This document shows, piece by piece, positions 50,239 through 56,217 of a stretch of DNA of 56,217 bases (position 1 is its first letter; each line of letters opens with the position of its first letter). Under the pieces are notes generated by a model, which ran no database searches, was not told where the DNA came from, and saw only the letters and a program-made list of their open reading frames with translations. The DNA lies in contig NZ_JAGOGJ010000037.1 of NCBI RefSeq assembly GCF_017996735.1, positions 1-56,217 of the forward strand. Direction: 5' to 3'. This stretch comes from Niveispirillum sp. Lineage in GTDB: Bacteria; Pseudomonadota; Alphaproteobacteria; Azospirillales; Azospirillaceae. Both the position numbers and the translations under genes were made by a program.

Positions 50239-50273
50239 AGTCCCCCTTTCGCCGAACGGAGAACTTCAGGAGG
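50231..50273. terminator. bidirectional inverted repeat between convergent genes
   Basis: Perfect 11-bp arms CCTCCTGAAGT (50231-50241) and ACTTCAGGAGG (50263-50273) flank a 21-nt loop between the permease and TonB receptor ends. There is no U tract, but the position suits transcription termination from both sides. Confidence 0.6.
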
Positions 50274-50281
50274 GACGGTGG

Positions 50282-52366
50282 TCAGAAGCGGACCTTGGCG
50301 TTGACCCCATAGGTCCGGGGGCGGGAAAGCTGCCCCAGATCCTGCCCGGTGGCGGAACCGGACCAGTACGCATCGGTATATTCGCTGAAATACTGCTTGT
50401 CGGTCAGGTTCTTGACATAGGCGGTCAATGACCAGCCCTGATAGTTCAACCCGGCCCGCAGATCGATCAGTGTGACGGCGCGCCGATAATCGATATTGTC
50501 GGCATGGTAATATTGCTTGCCCCGGTGATCGACATCGATGCGCAACAGCCCTTCCATCTGGTCGGTGATGTCGAAACTATACTGGCTGCCGGCATTGAGG
50601 GTGAGTTTTGTGTTGCTGGGCAACTGATTGCCGCGATAGGCGGCCGATCCGTCGAAATCCTTGATGTCGCTATCGGTCAGGCCCACGCCGCCGAACAGAT
50701 CCCAACCCTTGGCCAGCCGGGCCTGCGCCTCCAGCTCCAGGCCGGTCAGGTTGGCGCGGCGGACATTGTCGATGATCTGCGCGCCGGCCGTCAGGTCGAC
50801 CTTGAAGATCTGGGCGTTCCTCAGCTTGGTGTGGAAGGCGGAGCCATTCAGCACCAAGCGCCCATCCGCCATCGTGGCCTTGAACCCCGCCTCGTAATTG
50901 CTGGTCGTCTCCTTGGCGAAGATGGCGGGATTGACCGTCGGCGCGTTGAACCCGCCCGACCGGAAGCCGGTGGAGAAGGTGGCATAGGTCATGACCGCAT
51001 CGGTCCATTTATACTTGGCGGTGACCTTGGGCTGCCATTTCCGGAAGGTCCGTTCCCGCACGGCGTTGTTGCGCAGCAGGTCGGTCTGTTCGCGCTGGTC
51101 GCTGTCCAAGCGCAGGGCGCCCGACAGTTCCAGCTTCTCCGTCACATCGAATGCCCCCTGCCCGAACAGGGCGTAGGCGTCATTGTCGTTGCTTTCGTCA
51201 CCGAACACGAAAAGCGGTGCGAACCCGGCGATCGTGCTGTTGGTATCGGCGAAGACCGTCGTGGTCAGGTCACGCTCCGTATGCAGATAATAGGCGCCGG
51301 CGATCCAGCGGAAGGGCTGGTCGTTGGGCGATGTCAGGCGCAGTTCCTGGCTCAGCATGGACACGTCCAGATCCTGCCCCTGTCCCACCACCTGGGCGGA
51401 GGAGAAATCCAGGTCGCCGCGATAACTTTCCTTCACGCTGCTATAGGCGGTGATGGCGGTCAGCGTGGCCGCACCCAGGTTCCAGTCGATCTTCAGCGAC
51501 AGGTCATCCATGTCGCGCTGGCTCTCGCCCAGCACATTCTCCTGCGGCTTGATATAGGTGGCGTTCGACAGGCCCGTGGTGCCGAACTGGCTGTACAGGA
51601 CGGCCCCGCCTTCGGTGCGCGATACCGACGCGCGGGCATCGACCGACAGGTTTTCCGTGGCCATCCAGGTGGCCTGCAGGCGCCCGGTCTTGTCCTGGAA
51701 AAAATCGGCCTTCCGGTCCAGGAACGTATTGGTGATCAGACCGTCGCTGTCCTGGTAGGAGGCGGCGGCGCGGAACAGCAGCTTGTCCTGGACGACAGGC
51801 CCGCCAACGGCGGCGGTGGCGCTCCAGGTATCGCCGCTGCCGTAACCGATCTCTGCCGATCCCTCCATCCGGTCCTTCGGCTGGCGGGTGATGATGTTGA
51901 TGGCGCCGCCGATGGAATTGCGCCCGTAAAGCGCGCCCTGCGGCCCCTTCAACACCTCGATCCGTTCAATATCGAAGAATTGCTGGGCCAGTTGCTTCTG
52001 ATTGGATTGCGGCACCCCATCGACCACCACGGCCACGGACGGGTCGTTATTGTTGATCTGGGAGATCCCGCGCACCGTGACGAAACTGTTGCCCACCGTG
52101 AAGGACTGGACCATGCGGATATTGGGCGTCAGCGCCAGGAAATCCTCCGCCGTCTTGATGCCCGCATCCTCGATGGTCGCGGCGGAGAAGGCGGTGACCG
52201 ATACCGGCACCTCCTGCAGCTTTTCCGCCCGTTTCTGCGCCGTCACGATGATTTCTTCCAGCGCCAGCCCCTCCTGCGCCGATACCGGTGCCGCCAGGGC
52301 CATGGCGGCCGTGGAGACGATGAAGGCGCGGCGCAGGGCCGCATGTCGATGATGTACCCGTCCCAT
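50282..52366 (-). CDS. TonB-dependent outer-membrane receptor
   Basis: A 694-residue receptor. Signal peptide ends VSAQ at about 31. The TonB box region is LEEIIVTAQKRAEKL. The plug (about 50-160) has VTVRGISQINNNDPSVAVVVDG and IEVLKGPQGALYGRNSIGGAINI. The 22-strand barrel ends with KVRF, the terminal Phe needed for outer-membrane assembly. Receptors of this type import siderophores, sugars or aromatic compounds. It is the last gene of a leftward HyuA-DUF917 cluster, so its ligand is probably the substrate of those enzymes. Confidence 0.93.
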   Translation of the reverse strand: MGRVHHRHAALRRAFIVSTAAMALAAPVSAQEGLALEEIIVTAQKRAEKLQEVPVSVTAFSAATIEDAGIKTAEDFLALTPNIRMVQSFTVGNSFVTVRGISQINNNDPSVAVVVDGVPQSNQKQLAQQFFDIERIEVLKGPQGALYGRNSIGGAINIITRQPKDRMEGSAEIGYGSGDTWSATAAVGGPVVQDKLLFRAAASYQDSDGLITNTFLDRKADFFQDKTGRLQATWMATENLSVDARASVSRTEGGAVLYSQFGTTGLSNATYIKPQENVLGESQRDMDDLSLKIDWNLGAATLTAITAYSSVKESYRGDLDFSSAQVVGQGQDLDVSMLSQELRLTSPNDQPFRWIAGAYYLHTERDLTTTVFADTNSTIAGFAPLFVFGDESNDNDAYALFGQGAFDVTEKLELSGALRLDSDQREQTDLLRNNAVRERTFRKWQPKVTAKYKWTDAVMTYATFSTGFRSGGFNAPTVNPAIFAKETTSNYEAGFKATMADGRLVLNGSAFHTKLRNAQIFKVDLTAGAQIIDNVRRANLTGLELEAQARLAKGWDLFGGVGLTDSDIKDFDGSAAYRGNQLPSNTKLTLNAGSQYSFDITDQMEGLLRIDVDHRGKQYYHADNIDYRRAVTLIDLRAGLNYQGWSLTAYVKNLTDKQYFSEYTDAYWSGSATGQDLGQLSRPRTYGVNAKVRF

Positions 52367-52485
52367 GTTGCATCCCCATTCATTTGATTTGTCTTGGTGT
52401 TCATCCTCCCGAAGACCGCATCAGGCCGTCAAAGCGGGGGGAGGGTAGCGGCCGGCGCGAAATCGGGTAGCGCCGGCCGGGGTGG

Positions 52486-53586
52486 TCACCCCGGCACCAG
52501 CCCCTCCAGCGGCCGATAATCGCTGTCGATCCCGAAAGCGCGGGGGCCGAAGGTGGCCAGGGCCGCGCCGGTACGCATGACGGGCGGCACGCTGACACCC
52601 ACCACCTTCACCCGCGCCCCGTATTTCAGGGTTTCGGTGGTGATGGGTTCAGCCGTTTCGGCATCCAGCACACAGACCAGATCCGGTACCATGGCCAGGA
52701 ATTCCGCCCCCTGCTTGACGGTCAGATATTCGTTGCGGAACACAATCTCGGCCGGGAGGGCACCGGCATCGCCGAAGGGCTGCACCTGCACGCGGCCGAA
52801 ATTGAAGCCGTCGCGGGTTTCCCGGCTGATATCGACGACCTTGCCTTCGGCCAGTACCACAGCGTGGCGCGGCTCCGTCATGCCGGACAGGAAATCCAGC
52901 AATCCCTGGACGGGGTCGGCCCGCCCCCGCCGCGCGGCCGCGATGGCCCGGCCGATATCAAGCGCCAGCGACAGCGTGCCCGGCACGCCCGCCTGTTTGA
53001 GCTGCCGGCCCGACATGGGATAAATGGCCAGATGGGCCGCCCCCGCCATAGCCATCACCGTGGACCGGGCCAGTTGCTCGGCGAAATGGTTGCTTTCCAC
53101 GTCGAACGTCACCGCTTCGCAGCGGTCATTGGTCATGACGAAGGGCGACGCCTTCAGGCCATAGATATTGAAGGTCACCATCTGCAACTCGGGGAAGGCC
53201 CGGCCCATGCCGTCGGCATCCACGATGGGCAGGCCCGTGCGCGCCGCCAGGATCAGCGGCAGGGTCGCGTTGATGCCGCCGCTTTCGATACAGGTCAGCG
53301 CGTCCGCCTTGCGGCCCAGCTTCTCCTCCAGCACCGACAGGGCCTTTTCCAGCGCTTCGATCTTCGGCGCGCGTTCCAGCATCACCGACGGGGCGCCGAT
53401 GGCGGCAATGGGCACGACCTGGGCCTCGTCGGCGACCTGTTCCAGGGGGATGATGTTGATGGTGCGCCCGTTCTCCATCTCCTGCTTCAACAGCAGGCGG
53501 CCGACATAGGGGTCGCCGCCGCCGCCCGTGCCCAGAAAGGCCGCGCCGCGCGTGAAATCGATCAGGTCGTTGATCGTGATCTGCAT
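52486..53586 (-). CDS. DUF917 family protein
   Basis: A 366-residue protein. The N-terminal LIDFTRGAAFLGTGGGGDPYVGRLL is the DUF917 signature, followed by DADGMGRAFPELQMVTFNIYG and a C-terminal YGARVKVVGVSVPPVMRT. The family is nearly always encoded beside HyuA-type genes and may be a subunit or second domain of such enzymes. GATCACG and AGGAAC sequences upstream give only a weak ribosome site for 53586. It lies 70 bp after the HyuA gene. Confidence 0.9.
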   Translation of the reverse strand: MQITINDLIDFTRGAAFLGTGGGGDPYVGRLLLKQEMENGRTINIIPLEQVADEAQVVPIAAIGAPSVMLERAPKIEALEKALSVLEEKLGRKADALTCIESGGINATLPLILAARTGLPIVDADGMGRAFPELQMVTFNIYGLKASPFVMTNDRCEAVTFDVESNHFAEQLARSTVMAMAGAAHLAIYPMSGRQLKQAGVPGTLSLALDIGRAIAAARRGRADPVQGLLDFLSGMTEPRHAVVLAEGKVVDISRETRDGFNFGRVQVQPFGDAGALPAEIVFRNEYLTVKQGAEFLAMVPDLVCVLDAETAEPITTETLKYGARVKVVGVSVPPVMRTGAALATFGPRAFGIDSDYRPLEGLVPG

Positions 53587-53656
53587 GGGTCTGTTCCTTG
53601 TTCCCCTCAATCGCCGGGCGCTGCCATCCGGCGGCTTGGCTCGCGACGCACAGGCA

Positions 53657-55216
53657 TCAGGCGGCGATGATGGCGGCCAGGTCGCCGACGGCCTTGGCCC
53701 GGACCCTCACGGCATTGCCGGGCATGTAGGCGACGGGTGTTTCCTCCACCTCCATCACCCGCACCGTGGCGGGATCGGCGCCGGCCGCCGTAGCGGCGGC
53801 CACCGCTTCCTGCTTGGCATTGTCCAGCGCCGCCTCGCGGCCCACCCGGTCATAGAAATGGATGCGGTCGGCCTCGCCCCCGACCTGGGCCATGGCGGCC
53901 CCGATGGCATTGGCCACGTCCGCATGCTCGGGCACATGCAGGTCCGACACCCCGGACAGCGGGCGTGACACCAGCACCCCGCCGCCGCCCACCAGGATCA
54001 CGGGCACAGCCGTGGCACTGGTCTTCATGCGGTCGATGGCGGCCTCGACCATGGCATGGATCGTGTCGACCGCCTGCGCCACCAGGGCACGGTCCAGACC
54101 GTTGACGGCCGACCTGTCGCCGATGCCGCCGCGCCCGGCCGCCACCGCGATGTCGGTGGCCGTCAGGATGTCTCCACCGAAGACCATGCCCTTGGTGATC
54201 AGGTCGTACCCGACGCTGCGCGGTCCGACAGTCACAGAACCATCCGCCTGCCGCGTCACAAGGCTGCCGCCGCCCAGGCCGATGGAGTGAAGATCGGGCA
54301 TGCGGAAATTGGTCCGGACCCCGCCAACATCGATCGCCATCGATGTTTCGCGCGGATAACCATGGGACAGGACCCCGACATCGGTGGTGGTGCCGCCGAT
54401 GTCGACGACGATGGCGTCCTGCTGTCCCGACAGCCAGGCAGCGCCGCGCATGGAGTTGGTCAGGCCCGAGGCGAAGGTCAGCACGGGGAACCGTTCCACA
54501 TGGTCGGCCGCCATGATCGTCCCGTCATTCTGCGAGATGTAGAACGGGGCGCTTATAGACAGTTTCTGCAGGGCCGACCGGAAGGCCCCCACCACCGTGC
54601 CCGACATGGAGGACAGGGCCGCGTTCATGATGGCGGCATTCTCCCGCTCGATGATGCCCATGCGCCCCACCTCGCTGGACAGGGTCACGTGCAGGCCGGG
54701 GATCATGTCCCGAAGGATGGCCGCCGCCCGCTGCTCCATGGCATCGTTGATGGGGGAGAAGGCGCAGGAGATGGCGACATGGCGCAGCCCCTTGCGCCGG
54801 ATGTCGCGTGCCGCCGCCTCGATCTCCGCCGCGTCGAAGGGGGCGATCTCCCGCCCGTCGAATTCGTACCCGCCATGGGCCCAGTAGATATGGTCGCCGA
54901 TGACGGCGGTCAGATCGGAGGGCCAGTCGATCATGGGCCGGACGGAGGTGTTGGACGGCAGCGACAGGCGCAGCACCGCCACCTCCATCAACCGCCGCCG
55001 CTCGACAAAGGCGTTGGTGAAATGGGTGGTGCCGATGGTGACCTGGGTGACGGCGGCAGGCGGCACGCCGGCCTGGGCCAGAACGCCCCGGATGGCCAGC
55101 ACCACGCCCGTGCCCACATCGTCCGTCGTCGGCGTCTTCAGGGCCGCAATCACCCGCCCTTCATGAATGATCACGGCGTCGGTGTTGGTTCCCCCGACAT
55201 CCACCCCAATGCGCAT
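53657..55216 (-). CDS. hydantoinase/oxoprolinase HyuA-like protein
   Basis: A 519-residue ATP-dependent amidohydrolase-type protein. GVDVGGTNTDAVIIHEGRV (N-terminal) and IVVDIGGTTTDVGVLSHG (about 268) are the two phosphate-binding motifs of the ASKHA fold. VRTNFRMPDLHSIGLGGGSLV is the family signature. It is shorter than HyuA/oxoprolinase of about 690 residues, as usual for members paired with DUF917 genes. It should open a cyclic amide or carboxylate using ATP; the substrate is unknown. Confidence 0.9.
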   Translation of the reverse strand: MRIGVDVGGTNTDAVIIHEGRVIAALKTPTTDDVGTGVVLAIRGVLAQAGVPPAAVTQVTIGTTHFTNAFVERRRLMEVAVLRLSLPSNTSVRPMIDWPSDLTAVIGDHIYWAHGGYEFDGREIAPFDAAEIEAAARDIRRKGLRHVAISCAFSPINDAMEQRAAAILRDMIPGLHVTLSSEVGRMGIIERENAAIMNAALSSMSGTVVGAFRSALQKLSISAPFYISQNDGTIMAADHVERFPVLTFASGLTNSMRGAAWLSGQQDAIVVDIGGTTTDVGVLSHGYPRETSMAIDVGGVRTNFRMPDLHSIGLGGGSLVTRQADGSVTVGPRSVGYDLITKGMVFGGDILTATDIAVAAGRGGIGDRSAVNGLDRALVAQAVDTIHAMVEAAIDRMKTSATAVPVILVGGGGVLVSRPLSGVSDLHVPEHADVANAIGAAMAQVGGEADRIHFYDRVGREAALDNAKQEAVAAATAAGADPATVRVMEVEETPVAYMPGNAVRVRAKAVGDLAAIIAA

Positions 55217-55340
55217 CACGGACACTCCCTTGCCGCACTTTCCTGCCGCCGATGATGGCGAACGGGAGGGGCGGCGGCGACAGGGCGCCGGGGTAGGGTG
55301 GGCGACGGCGTTGGGTAGCGGGCCGGAGGGCGGCTTGCCG

Positions 55341-56217
55341 CTACCCCAGCAGGCCCTGCCGCTCCGCGATGGCCAGCGCCAGCTTGCGGTCGTTGGCACC
55401 CAGCTTGCGGAAGATGTTCTTCAGATGGAACTTCACGGCATTGTCGGTCATGTCCAGCCGGCGGGCGATGATCTTGTTGGACCCGCCACCGGCCAGCGCC
55501 TGCAATATCTCCCGCTCCCGCGGGGTCAGCAGCAGGGCCGGCAGGCTGCGCTCACCGGCGCCATCATGGTCGCCCAGCGCCACCAGCAGATCGGCGATCC
55601 AGTCCAGGTTGGCCCGCGCCAGTCCCGCCGCCCCCACCTGGGCCACCAGTTGCCGCAACAGGCCGATGACGGGGGCGCCCTGGTCCACGAACAATTGCCG
55701 CGCCCCCTCCTCCCGCGTCAGCGACAGAAGCTGGCGCAGGTCGGGCACCGCCTCGGCCAGCCGGTCCAGTGCCGCCAGCGCCAGCGCCCGCAGCAGCAGC
55801 AGGCGCGCCACACCCCGGTCGAAGCCCCCTGCCCGCGCCGGCACCTCCAGCGGAACCAGCAGGTCCAGCGCCCTGTCGGCCCGCCCCTCCGCCAGGGCCA
55901 GGGACGCCAGCGTCAACCCGGTCTCCACCGCTTCCAGCCGCTGGATCAGGCCGGACCGGACACAATGCGCGCCATCGATGGCAAAGCCGCTGGCATCGAC
56001 CAGGGCACGGGCCGCCGCCACCTGCCCCGCCCGGCGCAGCAGGTCGATACGCATGCCCAGCAGCAGGGCCGACAGGCGCGGCAGGGCGCGGTCGCGCGCC
56101 ACCCCATCGCCCCGGTCCAGGATGGCCAGGGCCGGCGCGAGACCGGCCCGCGCGAAAGCCAGGCCGGCGGCGGTGCGGTAGCCGATGGCGAAGACCTCCA
56201 CCCAGCCCTCCCCCTCC
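55341..56217 (-). CDS. LuxR-family (MalT/LAL-type) regulator, cut by window end
   Basis: The C-terminal 290 or so residues of a larger regulator; the frame is open to the last base of the window. Residues before the HTH are an Ala/Leu-rich helical repeat array (RADRALDLLVPLEV, RLLLLRALALAALDRLAEA), as in the TPR-like sensor region of MalT/LAL proteins. The C-terminal LuxR HTH is LTPREREILQALAGGGSNKIIARRLDMTDN, VKFHLKNIFRKLGANDR. It lies 124 bp upstream of the HyuA-DUF917-receptor operon on the same strand, and probably activates it. Confidence 0.85.
   Translation of the reverse strand, partial: EGEGWVEVFAIGYRTAAGLAFARAGLAPALAILDRGDGVARDRALPRLSALLLGMRIDLLRRAGQVAAARALVDASGFAIDGAHCVRSGLIQRLEAVETGLTLASLALAEGRADRALDLLVPLEVPARAGGFDRGVARLLLLRALALAALDRLAEAVPDLRQLLSLTREEGARQLFVDQGAPVIGLLRQLVAQVGAAGLARANLDWIADLLVALGDHDGAGERSLPALLLTPREREILQALAGGGSNKIIARRLDMTDNAVKFHLKNIFRKLGANDRKLALAIAERQGLLG

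Noticed and set aside
50504..52387. 627-codon plus-strand frame
   Set aside because: Shadow of the TonB-dependent receptor, which has a complete plug, barrel and terminal Phe.

Overview
The window is GC-rich DNA from an alphaproteobacterium. A Rhodospirillales/Azospirillaceae-type host (for example a Niveispirillum or Azospirillum relative) is plausible: the phage proteins are of alphaproteobacterial type, the TonB receptor has the EEIIVTA N-terminus common in these groups, and a tandem glycine riboswitch is present. Genus level is inference only.

Region 1 (1-21,812) is the integrase-proximal part of a prophage. Its tyrosine integrase ends 51 bp from the 3' end of a tRNA-Gln(CTG) gene, the likely attachment site. 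A CI-type S24 repressor (9646-10404) and a Cro-like gene flank an 18-20 bp palindromic operator. Near-copies of that operator lie at 11.4 kb, in front of the rightward operon. Leftward from Cro runs an early operon with ATGA/TGATG overlaps: CII-like protein, Zn-ribbon protein, adenine methylase, CHC2-like zinc protein, replication-type winged helix, HNH nuclease. Rightward runs a long operon: MazG-like protein, acyl carrier protein, lipoprotein, DUF2303, HD and DHH phosphohydrolases, ASCH, DUF4326, a C5 DNA methyltransferase with a repeat-filled variable region, excisionase-like protein and integrase. Terminase and structural genes are not here and should lie to the left.

The most unusual part of the prophage is 3171-5168. 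Two rightward genes encoding WYL-like modules without an HTH sit head-on inside the leftward operon, next to an antirepressor-like gene. The leader of that gene carries a terminator and two sequences complementary to a site about 75-90 nt upstream of its ribosome binding site, an arrangement resembling the phage P1/P7 C4 antisense RNA.

Region 2 (21.8-36.8 kb) is conserved chromosome: tRNA-Gln, ppx/gppA, rlmE, a DeoR regulator divergent from a NudK-type hydrolase, an RpfG-type response regulator, ubiD, an SbtA-type bicarbonate permease with a LysR regulator, a protein methyltransferase, ubiA, a SohB-type peptidase, a periplasmic binding protein, a TrmN6-type methylase, a DUF2007 protein, a polyprenyl diphosphate synthase and tRNA-Pro(CGG). 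Three ubiquinone genes (ubiD, ubiA, ispB-like) lie within 10 kb.

Region 3 (36.9-56.2 kb) is catabolic and transport-oriented. A tandem glycine riboswitch precedes a DadA-type oxidoreductase and L-serine dehydratase. A peptide-type ABC operon (dppBCDF-like) has two apparent frameshifts. A BetI-like TetR regulator, a Rieske oxygenase, a PYROXD2-like flavoprotein and an APC permease follow; three matching 16-bp TTG(A/T)-N8-TCAA sites precede the ABC operon, the oxygenase and the permease, suggesting one regulon. The window ends with a leftward LuxR - HyuA - DUF917 - TonB receptor cluster, the LuxR gene being cut by the window edge.
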